Below are positions 1 through 7,800 of a stretch of DNA of 64,000 bases, piece by piece. The stretch is from Chloroflexaceae bacterium (GTDB lineage Bacteria > Chloroflexota > Chloroflexia > Chloroflexales > Chloroflexaceae), in assembly GCA_025057155.1 (NCBI GenBank), contig JANWYD010000015.1, positions 28,337 to 92,336 of the forward strand, given 5' to 3'. Every line of letters begins with the position of its first letter. The stretch's first letter is position 1. Both the position numbers and the translations under genes were made by a program. The notes under the pieces were generated by a model, which saw only the letters and a program-made list of their open reading frames with translations, was not told the origin of the DNA and made no database searches.

Positions 1-230
1 GCCACCCGCGCCGTATGCCACTCCGCCAGCAGTTCGGCCACTTCCGCCCGGCGCTCCGCCTGCGTGCGCGCCCGCTCCGCGCGCGCCGTCGCCGCCGCCG
101 CCACCCGCGCCGTATGCCACTCCGCCAGCAGTTCGGCCACTTCCGCCCGGCGCTCCGCCTGCGTGCGCGCCCGCTCGATGCGCCCGGTTGCTGCCTCCGC
201 CAGGCGCGCTGCATGCAACTCCGCCAGCAG
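1..230 (-). repeat. 99-bp tandem coding repeat of gvpC
   Basis: Two complete 99-bp units (230-132 and 131-33) and the start of a third (32-1) encode the 33-residue GvpC repeats. The DNA starting at 1 and at 100 is identical for at least 78 bases, so the repeats are recent duplications or are kept alike by recombination. The first unit has diverged in its first half. Confidence 0.9.
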
Positions 231-326
231 CCTGGCCACGCCATCGGAGCGAGGCGTGTTCAGAGCAGCATGCTGCGGATTGAAAAAACCGCGAGCGTGT
301 GGTTCCGAAGTCGCGTTGGTGATCAT
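1..326 (-). CDS. gvpC: GvpC-like gas vesicle protein, 5' part only
   Basis: The gene runs off the left edge, so only the first 108 codons are present. After about 32 unique residues (start MITNATSEPHARGFF) the protein consists of 33-residue repeats rich in Ala, Glu and Arg, each beginning LLAEWHTARV or LLAELHAARL and ending ERRAEVAE. Thirty-three residues is the classical repeat length of cyanobacterial GvpC, the helical protein that wraps and stiffens the GvpA rib shell, and the gene lies downstream of gvpA on the same strand. The ATG at 326-324 follows a good GGAGGAAC ribosome site. The family call is inference from repeat length, composition and position. A generic coiled-coil repeat protein is the alternative. 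The rest of the gas vesicle cluster probably lies to the left. Confidence 0.72.
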   Translation of the reverse strand, partial: MITNATSEPHARGFFNPQHAALNTPRSDGVARLLAELHAARLAEAATGRIERARTQAERRAEVAELLAEWHTARVAAAATARAERARTQAERRAEVAELLAEWHTARV

Positions 327-390
327 GCTGTTCCTCCGGGTAGTCAGGCCTTTTCCGCAGCGGACCGTTGATCAGACACAAATGTTTATT

Positions 391-422
391 TCGGATCTTG
401 GATTTTGGATTTTGGATTGTTG
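391..422 (+). repeat. Heptanucleotide repeat (GGATTTT units)
   Basis: The stretch reads as GGATCTT followed by GGATTTT units and ends GGATTGT. It belongs to a family found at several places in this window (30021-30047, 48881-48912, 50941-51033, 57292-57322, usually read as ATCCAAA on the plus strand). It lies in the 356-base gap between gvpA and gvpC, where no other gene is seen. Confidence 0.85.
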
Positions 423-518
423 GTTCTGGAGCCCCATGGGACCTGGCGACGATGCGCATGACTGTCTGGCACAACCGGAACACCTGTCTGTCCGCCACTT
501 CTGACCCTCACTCCCTGG

Positions 519-548
519 CCCCCTCATCCCGCGGGCGGGATGAGGGGG
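519..548. repeat. Perfect 12-bp inverted repeat between gvpA and gvpC
   Basis: Arms 519-530 (CCCCCTCATCCC) and 537-548 (GGGATGAGGGGG) are perfectly complementary around a 6-base loop. No T-run follows on the minus strand, so this is not a classical terminator. It could still stabilise the gvpA mRNA or reduce read-through into gvpC. Similar CCCCCTC...GAGGGGG hairpins occur at 24.68 kb, 50819-50855 and 55654-55678, so it may simply be a dispersed repeat. Confidence 0.75.
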
Positions 549-682
549 GCCGCGCTGGTGGCGGAGGGATGAGGAGAATGCCCACCACCTACGCGCGATG
601 GGACAGGAATCCGGGCGACCCGTTCAGGTCTCAGCGCGACGCCGGCCGTGTGCGCGCAAACCGCATCCGAACGACAATGGTT

Positions 683-898
683 CTAGGCCGGCGCCGCTGC
701 CGAAGCCGTCAGGCCCACGGCCTCAGCATACTTGAGGTACGTATCAACGCCGGCGATCACCACGCGGGCCTCAATGGCCAGCAACTCGATACCGACCAGG
801 GAGACGCGGGCCCAGGCGTCAATCACCACGCCCTTGTCCAGAATGCGATCCACGACTTCGGCCAGGCTGCTCGACGCATTCACCTTCTCGACGGCCAT
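683..898 (-). CDS. gvpA: Gas vesicle major structural protein GvpA
   Basis: The 71-residue protein starts [20 protein letters not shown] and contains the hallmark GvpA core ([20 protein letters not shown], then [22 protein letters not shown]). GvpA forms the ribs of the hydrophobic, gas-permeable vesicle wall that gives buoyancy; the length is normal for the family. The reading frame extends upstream to 952, but the ATG at 898-896 sits just behind AGGAGGAAC and gives the conserved N terminus, so it is chosen. It lies between an OmpR-type regulator (upstream) and a gvpC-like gene (downstream), all on one strand. A promoter with direct repeats is proposed at 953-1017. Confidence 0.97.
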   Translation of the reverse strand: MAVEKVNASSSLAEVVDRILDKGVVIDAWARVSLVGIELLAIEARVVIAGVDTYLKYAEAVGLTASAAAPA

Positions 899-952
899 AA
901 GTTCCTCCTGTGCTAGAACGTACACAACATGGGTGCGGAACCCGCAATCCAT

Positions 953-1017
953 TAGATACGAAAAGCTCGCGTGTGGGTGTTAGCCCTTCGCGAGCGTTCA
1001 GTTAGGGATGTGTTAGG
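953..1017 (-). promoter_or_regulatory. Putative gvpA promoter with 11-bp direct-repeat operator
   Basis: On the minus strand the half-sites CCTAACACATC (1017-1007) and CCTAACTGAAC (1006-996) are adjacent. After one 11-bp turn without a match, GCTAACACCCA (984-974) lies in the same phase. A possible -10, TATCTA, is at 958-953 with no good -35. The layout matches that at 4060-4125 upstream of the B12-sensor gene. Direct repeats with an 11-bp period suit OmpR/PhoB-family regulators, and such a gene is adjacent. The third site overlaps a terminator-like hairpin, so it could be fortuitous. Confidence 0.55.
961..995 (-). terminator. Terminator-like hairpin after the response regulator gene
   Basis: Read on the minus strand, GCTCGCG (995-989) pairs with CGCGAGC (972-966), with an inner GGG/CCC pairing, and TTTT follows (965-962). 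This resembles a Rho-independent terminator about 40 bases after the regulator stop codon. It would separate the two-component operon from gvpA and overlaps the proposed gvpA operator. Confidence 0.55.
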
Positions 1018-1032
1018 CGTCGGGCGCTGTTG

Positions 1033-1782
1033 CTAGCGTGCGGCAGCCTGGTTACCCTGCGCTTTTGCCGGCTGCTCGGATAAACCATTCCGCAGAATAT
1101 ACCCGTGGCGCGGCACGGTGCAGAGGTAGGCAGGCCGGGCGGGATCGCGTTCGATCTTGTTGCGCAGGTTCATCACGTGCCAGCGCACCAGCCCTGGTTC
1201 GGCGGCATCGGGCGCATATCCCCACACGTGCCGCAATAATTGTTCGCTAGAGTAGACCTCATCGGGGTGGCGCATCAGAAAGTTGAGCAACTCGAACTCG
1301 GCCGGGGTAAGCTGGCGCACCTCGTCGTCAATCTGTACGGTTCGGGTTTGCAGGTTCAGGCTCAGGGCGCCGACGCGGAGCACGCCGGTTTCGGCCAGGT
1401 TGGGCGCTGACCGGGCGGTGCGGCGCAGCAGGGCATGCACGCGCGCCTTCAGCTCACGGAGATCGAAGGGCTTAACCAGGTAATCATCGCCGCCCACCTC
1501 GAACCCGCGCAGGCGATCCTCAATCATATCCCGTCCCGTCAGGAAGAGCACCGGCACGTCGGCCAGGCCTGGATCGCGGCGCAGGGCGCGGCAGAGGGTG
1601 AGGCCGTCCATGTGCGGCATAGAGACATCGAGGATGATCAGATCCGGCATAATGTAGCGACAGAGTTCCAGGGCCTCGTTGCCGTCATAAGCGACCCTGA
1701 GCGTGTATCCCTCCTGGCGCAGAGCCTGACCGACGGCCCAGACAAGGTCGGCTTCATCGTCAACGATAAGTATCTGGCGCAT
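1033..1782 (-). CDS. OmpR/PhoB-family response regulator
   Basis: The 249-residue protein has an N-terminal receiver domain (about 1-120) with acidic residues D8 and D9, phospho-acceptor D52 in LIILDVSMPHMDG and the conserved Lys in YLVKPFD. A C-terminal winged-helix DNA-binding domain follows (about 145-235; VRQLTPAEFELLNFL, then a typical RNKIERDP...VPRHGYIL end). It should be phosphorylated by the kinase encoded just upstream and bind direct repeats as a dimer. Of several in-frame ATGs, the one at 1782 lies 6 bases behind AAGGAG and is chosen. Its neighbours suggest control of gvpA and perhaps of the divergent B12-sensor cassette, which is inference. Confidence 0.92.
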   Translation of the reverse strand: MRQILIVDDEADLVWAVGQALRQEGYTLRVAYDGNEALELCRYIMPDLIILDVSMPHMDGLTLCRALRRDPGLADVPVLFLTGRDMIEDRLRGFEVGGDDYLVKPFDLRELKARVHALLRRTARSAPNLAETGVLRVGALSLNLQTRTVQIDDEVRQLTPAEFELLNFLMRHPDEVYSSEQLLRHVWGYAPDAAEPGLVRWHVMNLRNKIERDPARPAYLCTVPRHGYILRNGLSEQPAKAQGNQAAAR

Positions 1783-1863
1783 GATCATCTCCTTGCACGC
1801 ATCGGAATACGCAGCCGAGAATATCACGCAGCAGGCGGGATTGCGAGAGAGTTCCTCCTGTCA

Positions 1864-3843
1864 TTACACATCGGCGGGCAGACGGATGGTGAAACAGGCG
1901 CCGCGGCCAGGCTGGCTCTCGACGCTGATGTGACCATGATGCTGCTGCACGATGCTATAGCTGATTGACAGGCCCAGGCCGGTGCCCATCCCGACGGGTC
2001 GCGTGGTGAAGAACGGGTCAAAAATGCGCGACAGATGCTCGGGAGCGATGCCGACGCCGGTATCACACACCAGGATTTCGATCTGCTCGCCAGCGCTGCG
2101 GGTTGTCACCGTAATGCGCCCGCCCTGAGGCATCGCCGCCATCGCATTGAGGATCAGGTTGGTAAAGACCTGCTGGAGCAGCACCGGATTGCCGTAGATC
2201 ATCGGCACATCAGGACCGAACGCGCGAACCAGGTCAACGTTTGCCATCAGAAGCTGGTTGGCGAGCAGGGCAAAGGTCTCCTCCAGCACGTCGTGGACAT
2301 TCAGCAACCGGTAGCGGTCCTGAGGCGGACGGGCGAACTTCAGCAGGTTCTCGATAATCAGCGCCGCGCGCCTGGTGGAAGCGACGATGTGCTGGAGGCA
2401 CTGCCGGGCCAGTTCTGGAGCATCGTGGTACTCTTCAAGCAACTGCGCGTTGGTCTGGATAATCGCCAGCGGATTACGCAATTCGTGGGCGATGCCGCCC
2501 GCCATGACCCCCAGGGAGGCCATCTTGGCCGCCTGCACCACCTGCGCTTCGAGGCGTCGCCGCTCGGTGAGATCGCGACCTACGGCAATGATGCCCACTA
2601 CCTTGCCCGCGTCGTCGCGCATGGCCGAACAATTCCAGGCCACAGTGATTGGATGCTGCGGATCGGCGGCGAGCAGGCTGATCTCGGTTTCCTTGACCTG
2701 CTCACCCGCCGCGAGACGCTTGAGCATGTCCTGCACCGCCCAGTGTTGATCAGGCGCGCAGAGCTTGACGAACGGCTCGCCGCAAACCTGCTCGGCTCGC
2801 AAGCCTGAGACCTGCTCGGCAGCCGGGTTCCAGGTAATGATCTTCCCATCCGGGGTCAGCGAGACTACCAGATCGCTGGCCTGATTGACCACGCCGGCAA
2901 GGTGCCGCTCGACGCGGCGCACCTCCTCGCCCAGCTTCTCGCGTTCGGTCACGTCTTCAATCAAGAGCAAGACATGATCAACGTCGGCGCCCTGTTTGAG
3001 CGGAACGAGGCGGTAGTAATAATTCCGTTTGCCCAGGCCAGGAGCGGTAAAAGCCACCTTTCCTCCATCGAACGCCGCTCCACTGGCAAACACTTCTTTG
3101 ACGCGCTCTTCCAGGCGCATATACTGCAACAGCACCGCGGGAAACAGATGCTTGATGGTGCGTCCAATGGTCTGGACGGGATTGCGCCGCAGTTTGAGGA
3201 AGAAGTTCTGATTGGCCAGAACGACCTGGAGACGCCGGTTGAGCACGACCAGGGAGATCGGCAGACTCTCCAGGATGCGCTCCATGAACCGTTCACGATG
3301 GGCCAGTTCGGCGTACAGTTGCGCTGTTTTGAGCGCAAGGGCCTGCCGCTCGGCCACCAGGGCGGCGAACCACAGATCCTCCTCGGTGAATGGCGGCTCA
3401 CCCTCCTTGCGGGCCAGGTTCAAGACGCCGTAGAGTTCGCCATCGCTGATCATCGGCACGCAGAGGGCCGAACCGATGGCGTCGCGGCGCATATGCCCGA
3501 CCAGGTGGGCGGGGGCAGGACGGTCTGGCGAGAGCAGGAGCGGCTGGCGGTGCATAGCGACCCACCCGGCGATGCCTTCTCCGAGGGCGACACGGGTAGT
3601 TTGAACGATCGTTTCGGAGAGACCGATGGCCTCGGTGATCTGCAGGTGGTGCCGTTCAGGGTCAAAGGTCATTAGCGAGGCCCAGGCGGCGCGGGTGGCC
3701 TCGGCGACCACGCCGAGCAACGCGCGCCCCAGGCTGTTCGGGCTGCGCCGGTCCTGCAGCACATGCTGCCACAGGTCGAACAGCGAGGCCAGGGTTGGCT
3801 GCCAGATGCGGGCGGTATCGGGCGAAATAACCGGTTGCTGCAT
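1864..3843 (-). CDS. Sensor histidine kinase, GAF-PAS-PAS-HisKA-HATPase
   Basis: The 659-residue soluble kinase has no obvious membrane segment. In order it shows a GAF domain (about 45-190), two PAS domains (about 200-310 and 320-440), a HisKA domain with phospho-acceptor H453 in [15 protein letters not shown], and a HATPase domain with DTGVGI, a following FDPFFTTRP and GTGLGLS. The H-box is of the NtrB type. It should sense a cytoplasmic signal and phosphorylate the OmpR-type regulator that follows after 81 bases on the same strand. The ligand cannot be read from the sequence. The ATG at 3843 gives a complete GAF domain. Confidence 0.93.
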   Translation of the reverse strand: MQQPVISPDTARIWQPTLASLFDLWQHVLQDRRSPNSLGRALLGVVAEATRAAWASLMTFDPERHHLQITEAIGLSETIVQTTRVALGEGIAGWVAMHRQPLLLSPDRPAPAHLVGHMRRDAIGSALCVPMISDGELYGVLNLARKEGEPPFTEEDLWFAALVAERQALALKTAQLYAELAHRERFMERILESLPISLVVLNRRLQVVLANQNFFLKLRRNPVQTIGRTIKHLFPAVLLQYMRLEERVKEVFASGAAFDGGKVAFTAPGLGKRNYYYRLVPLKQGADVDHVLLLIEDVTEREKLGEEVRRVERHLAGVVNQASDLVVSLTPDGKIITWNPAAEQVSGLRAEQVCGEPFVKLCAPDQHWAVQDMLKRLAAGEQVKETEISLLAADPQHPITVAWNCSAMRDDAGKVVGIIAVGRDLTERRRLEAQVVQAAKMASLGVMAGGIAHELRNPLAIIQTNAQLLEEYHDAPELARQCLQHIVASTRRAALIIENLLKFARPPQDRYRLLNVHDVLEETFALLANQLLMANVDLVRAFGPDVPMIYGNPVLLQQVFTNLILNAMAAMPQGGRITVTTRSAGEQIEILVCDTGVGIAPEHLSRIFDPFFTTRPVGMGTGLGLSISYSIVQQHHGHISVESQPGRGACFTIRLPADV

Positions 3844-4059
3844 ACGGGTGAGAGAACCAGCGCCGCTAAGCTGTTAATTCACCACGCTTTGCACACGCAA
3901 AACCCGATTTTGTCAATGAAACATATTGTTGGAAAGCAAATATTTTACGACACGAAATGACTATACTTCATCGTATTGGCCGTAGTATACAAGATACCGG
4001 TTACGAGAGTCCAGATAACTACAAACCATCGTATGTTATGCAACCTCCACGTTGCGAAT

Positions 4060-4125
4060 CCTAACGCATCCCTAACGCAACGCTTGTGACACCCTAATAG
4101 CCTCGTTCCAACGGCGTGCCATACT
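4060..4125 (+). promoter_or_regulatory. Putative promoter with 11-bp direct-repeat operator upstream of the B12-sensor gene
   Basis: In the 384-base divergent gap 3844-4227, half-sites CCTAACGCATC (4060-4070) and CCTAACGCAAC (4071-4081) are adjacent, one turn is skipped, and CCTAATAGCCT follows at 4093-4103. A possible -10, CATACT, lies at 4120-4125 and the -35 position is poor, as expected for an activator-dependent promoter. The first 22 bases match the gvpA operator at 19 positions. The gap also holds an A+T-rich stretch (3895-4020) that may carry the kinase promoter. No small gene was seen in it. Confidence 0.55.
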
Positions 4126-4227
4126 GTCAATAGAGTACAACACCACTGTCCCGCATCGGCCTCCCAGGGCGGGACCGTCCTTGCGTCCACGCATATCGGC
4201 TGCCGGAGCATTCTGAGGAAGAGGTCT

Positions 4228-6387
4228 ATGACTACTCCTGCAACATCCGCCGCGCGCGGGTCCGGGCCATCCCTGATGAAACTGGTGCAGCATATTCCCG
4301 AGACGCGCCGCTGGCGCCGCCAGGCTGACGCTCTGATCGTCATCGGCCGGCAATTCGAGCTGATGGCGCAGGAGCGCGGAGTCGAGGCGCACGTCGCGCT
4401 GGGCACGCTGCGTTTCTCGCTCTTTCATCTGCACCAGGGACGCATCGCGCAACTGGCGCCTCTGTGCCGGAGCGTGACAGTGTATGGCGAGGCCGATGTT
4501 GAGCCGCCAAAGATCCCCCATGTGACCTTTGTGCCGATGCCGGCAGGATCGCCGTTAAGCCAGGAATGGTTTCTGATCGTTGACAGTCCGGTATTCTGGG
4601 CCTCGATGATCAGCCGGGTCAGTGTGGATCGCGCCAATAGCGCAGCGCGACGTTACCAGTTCGAGGGGGTGCTGACAGCCGAGGAGCGGGTGGTCAGCCG
4701 CGCCAGTCTGCTCCTCAGCCTGGCGCGGGGCCAGGCGCCTCCCGAGGCGCCTCAGCGCGATCCGGTGAGTAATGCGGCCCGCTGGGCCAGGATCGCCTAC
4801 GCCCTGGCAAGCCACTCGGAAGCGCAGCGCCTCAAGCTGGTTGATTGCCTCGGCGAGCTGCCCGAATTGCAGTCGCTGCTGGCCGAGTCCTCACTGGAGT
4901 ACGACCAGATGGTGCCGCTGGCGATGGACGCCCTGCGCCGCTTCTGTGGCACGGTAGGCGAGTTGCTCTATCGCTACACGGACGGTTCCCTGGTGCCGGT
5001 TGCCTGGAGCGCGGCCAGTCCGCCGCCGCCGCACTCGCTGACCGAAGGACTGGTAGGGCAGGCTTTTCAGAAGCGCCAGCTCGCTATGCAGGCGCTGGTG
5101 CCCACCGATCCCGAGTATGCCCTTCTCGGCGGGGCCGCTTCGGCGCTTGCCATCCCGATCAGCGCCCGCGGCCAGCCCTGGGGCGTGCTGCTGATCGGCC
5201 AGGCGGAACCCGATCCGCACGAGGCGGAAGGGCTGGCACGGGCGGTGGGCCTGGCAACGTTGCTGGAACAGTTAATTGATTCTAGCGGGGAGAGCGCCGG
5301 CCAGCCTGCGCCGCGCGCGCCAGCGGCCCGGAAGACGGCCTTCGGCGCCACAGCCGCCGCCGCTCCCTTCGGCGCCGCGCCCTTCGGCCCCGGCGCCCCC
5401 GCCCCCGCTGCTGCCGCGCCCTTCGGCCCCGGCACCCCCGCCCCCACCGCCGCCCCCTTTGCGAATGGCGGTTTGAACTTGCCCGGAGCGGAGATCTTCG
5501 GACCGGGCAGAGCGGCGGAAGGATTCGCGGCGGCGCCCGCTCCGGGGTCGCCAGCGGCCGCGCCATCGCTGGCGTTCAGCGCGATCTCCGCTGCGAGCGC
5601 ACCGCTGCCAGGGCCATCGGCTCCGTCGTTTGGCCTGCCGACATGGTTGCCTCCAGGAGCTGCAGAAGCGGCGACTGGCGGCGTGGCTGCTGGCCCGGCG
5701 GTTGTGACGCCCGGGCCTCAGGCGGGATCGCTGCCGCCCAGCCAGGGCTTCCCGATCTACCAGCGGCGCCTGCTGGGCGCGCTGGTGGCATTTGACCAGA
5801 ATACTGCCGAGGAGGTCTGGCGCGAAGCCGGGGCGCTTTACCCGGCGGAGGCGCTGTGCACCGAGTTGCTGATGCCGGTGCAGGTGGCGATCGGCGAGGG
5901 CTGGCACCGGGGCGAAGTCTCGGTAGCTATGGAGCATTTCGCCAGCCGCTTCGTAGAGAGCAAGTTGCACAATCTGTTTACCGCCCACCGGGATAATCCC
6001 CACGGGCCGCTGGCGGTCATCGGCTGCGCCCAGGGCGAACTGCACGAGCTTGGCCCGCTTACCGTCGCGCTGTTCTTGAAATGGGCCGGATTTCGGGTAA
6101 ACTACCTGGGGCAAACGGTGCCAAACTCAACCCTGGAATCGCTGGTGCGCACCCTGCGCCCCCAGATCCTGGGGCTATCGGCAACCACGGTAGAAGCGGC
6201 GCACCATCTAACCGAGGCCGGACAGATCCTCAGCCGGATCGAACCGCCACGTCCGCTGTTCATCTTTGGCGGCATGGCCTTCTTTGAGCGGCCCGATCTG
6301 CGGGCGCGCGTCCAGGGAGGCCAGTACATGGACGGCGATCCGCGGAGCATCGCGCGCCGTCTGGCGGCTCAGTTTATCAGGGGATAA
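4228..6387 (+). CDS. DICT-GAF-B12 sensor protein with CarH-type photosensory domain
   Basis: The 719-residue protein has a DICT sensory domain (about 25-175, with VTVYGEADVEPP and EWFLIVDSP), a GAF-like domain (about 200-350) and an Ala/Gly/Pro-rich linker (about 355-505) with PFGPG repeats. It ends in a MerR/CarH-type cobalamin module: a helical bundle and a Rossmann domain. The bundle has W559-H560 and E569-H570 in GWHRGEVSVAMEH, and the Rossmann domain has H606 in GELHELG. In CarH, the equivalent Trp, Glu and two His residues contact adenosylcobalamin or form the bis-His adduct after light, and the ExHxxG His is the lower ligand. The DNA-binding domain of CarH is absent, so output must go through partners. 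GAGGAAGAGG precedes the ATG. It is the first gene of the plus-strand cassette. Confidence 0.88.
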   Translation: MTTPATSAARGSGPSLMKLVQHIPETRRWRRQADALIVIGRQFELMAQERGVEAHVALGTLRFSLFHLHQGRIAQLAPLCRSVTVYGEADVEPPKIPHVTFVPMPAGSPLSQEWFLIVDSPVFWASMISRVSVDRANSAARRYQFEGVLTAEERVVSRASLLLSLARGQAPPEAPQRDPVSNAARWARIAYALASHSEAQRLKLVDCLGELPELQSLLAESSLEYDQMVPLAMDALRRFCGTVGELLYRYTDGSLVPVAWSAASPPPPHSLTEGLVGQAFQKRQLAMQALVPTDPEYALLGGAASALAIPISARGQPWGVLLIGQAEPDPHEAEGLARAVGLATLLEQLIDSSGESAGQPAPRAPAARKTAFGATAAAAPFGAAPFGPGAPAPAAAAPFGPGTPAPTAAPFANGGLNLPGAEIFGPGRAAEGFAAAPAPGSPAAAPSLAFSAISAASAPLPGPSAPSFGLPTWLPPGAAEAATGGVAAGPAVVTPGPQAGSLPPSQGFPIYQRRLLGALVAFDQNTAEEVWREAGALYPAEALCTELLMPVQVAIGEGWHRGEVSVAMEHFASRFVESKLHNLFTAHRDNPHGPLAVIGCAQGELHELGPLTVALFLKWAGFRVNYLGQTVPNSTLESLVRTLRPQILGLSATTVEAAHHLTEAGQILSRIEPPRPLFIFGGMAFFERPDLRARVQGGQYMDGDPRSIARRLAAQFIRG

Positions 6388-6392
6388 GCGCC

Positions 6393-7550
6393 ATGCCACT
6401 CGCTCTTTACCTTGACAGCACGCCCCGGGCGGGCATGGGCGTCGCGGAAGCGGATCAGGGAAAGGCTATGGACAGCTTCGAAATTGTGCAACGGCTTGAA
6501 GATCAGCGCCTGGCGATCATCGAGGACACCATCAATCAGGCGATGCGGGAACCGTTCTGGGTGCAACGGTATGGCGAAGGGATCCACGTGCGCTTGAAAC
6601 TGGACCTGGATCGCAATTTTGGGGTGTTGATCCAGAGTATTCGCTACCGTTCGCCAATGATTTTCGAGGATCACACCCGCTGGCGGCGCGACCAGATCCG
6701 GGGCTTCGGCTGCTCGACCGGTCATATCCGCGAGATGTACGGCAACCTGTGGCGCGCCATTACCAGGCATGTGCCGGAGCAGTGGCATTCGTTCATTTTC
6801 GGATACATGCAAACAGCGCTGGAAAAGCTGGCCTTTGCCGACGCTACGGCACGGGCGGTCGCCGAGCAGCAGAACCTCCTTGCCGAAGATCTGGCCAGGG
6901 CGACCTTTGACCGGCACTGGCACTGGCAGGCGGCCTATCGCGCCGACGGGCGCGCGCGGCTGGTGTACGAATGCTGGTATCTGATTGACTATCTGGTTGA
7001 CGCCCTGGGCGTGCGCAGCGCCACCACGCTGGGCCAGCACGTCCAATGGCAACGTGATGCGTGGATCAGGCGCGGCCTGTGCACCGGCCACATGCAGCAC
7101 GTCCTCTGGCTGCTGGGCGAAGCGCTGTCGGCGCGGCTCGCCCCGGGGCAGGCGCAGGAGGCCCGGAACGCGCTGGCGGAGGTCGAGGGGGCGCTGGCCT
7201 ATCAACGTGAGAGTTGCCAGGCGCTCCAGTCAATACAGGACGAATTGATTGAGCAGACGGCGGAACGGCTGATGGCGGCGGGCGTCGCCCCCGGCGGCGA
7301 GGAAACAACGACGGAAGTAAGCTGGTACATCGCCTACCTGCTTGACAGCATGGCTGCCGGAGCTGCCGATCCACTTGTCAACTACACCCGCTGGATGCAG
7401 CACTGGCTTGCTCACCAGGGGTTGCCCGACAGCCCGCTACGGCTGAGCTACGAGGCCCTGGGGGAAGCCATCACCCGTCTGGCGCCAGACTATGCCGCCC
7501 ATGAGGCGTTAGCCGTGCTCCAGGTCGCTCACCGGGCGCTCTCCACCTGA
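6393..7550 (+). CDS. Unrecognised helical protein with three repeats
   Basis: The family is not recognised. The 385-residue protein is predicted helical, without membrane segments, and rich in Trp, His and Arg. Three units of about 70 residues can be aligned by eye (about 80-150, 195-265, 312-383). They share a Tyr-rich first helix (YLIDYLVD; YIAYLLDS), a TRWRRDQIRGFG / VQWQRDAWIRRG / TRWMQHWLAHQG core and an LW..L..A...L.P end. It starts 5 bases after the B12-sensor stop, so the two are probably co-translated and it may be that protein's partner. AGGGG precedes the first ATG. The ATG at 6468, behind AGGGAAAGG, is a credible shorter start. Confidence 0.7.
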   Translation: MPLALYLDSTPRAGMGVAEADQGKAMDSFEIVQRLEDQRLAIIEDTINQAMREPFWVQRYGEGIHVRLKLDLDRNFGVLIQSIRYRSPMIFEDHTRWRRDQIRGFGCSTGHIREMYGNLWRAITRHVPEQWHSFIFGYMQTALEKLAFADATARAVAEQQNLLAEDLARATFDRHWHWQAAYRADGRARLVYECWYLIDYLVDALGVRSATTLGQHVQWQRDAWIRRGLCTGHMQHVLWLLGEALSARLAPGQAQEARNALAEVEGALAYQRESCQALQSIQDELIEQTAERLMAAGVAPGGEETTTEVSWYIAYLLDSMAAGAADPLVNYTRWMQHWLAHQGLPDSPLRLSYEALGEAITRLAPDYAAHEALAVLQVAHRALST

Positions 7551-7563
7551 AAGATCTTCAACC

Positions 7564-7592
7564 TGCCCCGGCGATGGTTCAAACCCGGGGCA
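7564..7592 (+). terminator. Hairpin after the first two cassette genes
   Basis: TGCCCCGG (7564-7571) pairs with CCGGGGCA (7585-7592) around a 13-base loop, 13 bases after the stop. No T-run follows, so it may act as an mRNA-end stabiliser or weak terminator. The 250-base gap to the next gene shows no other clear feature. Confidence 0.4.
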
Positions 7593-7800
7593 TCATCTGG
7601 AGGGCCGCGGGAAGGCTGCGCCTCCTCTCAACTCCCGTTCCGCCCGCGACGGCAGACCCGACCCGGCATCGCTGGGGGGCGCGCCCGCCGCGGGCGGAAC
7701 TACCGGATCGCGGAACGTTAACCCTGCGGGCTGCGTCCGAACGGCAACCCGGAAGGTCGCGCAGCGCAACGATGTCTTAACCTGTGAAGGAGAGATGTTC

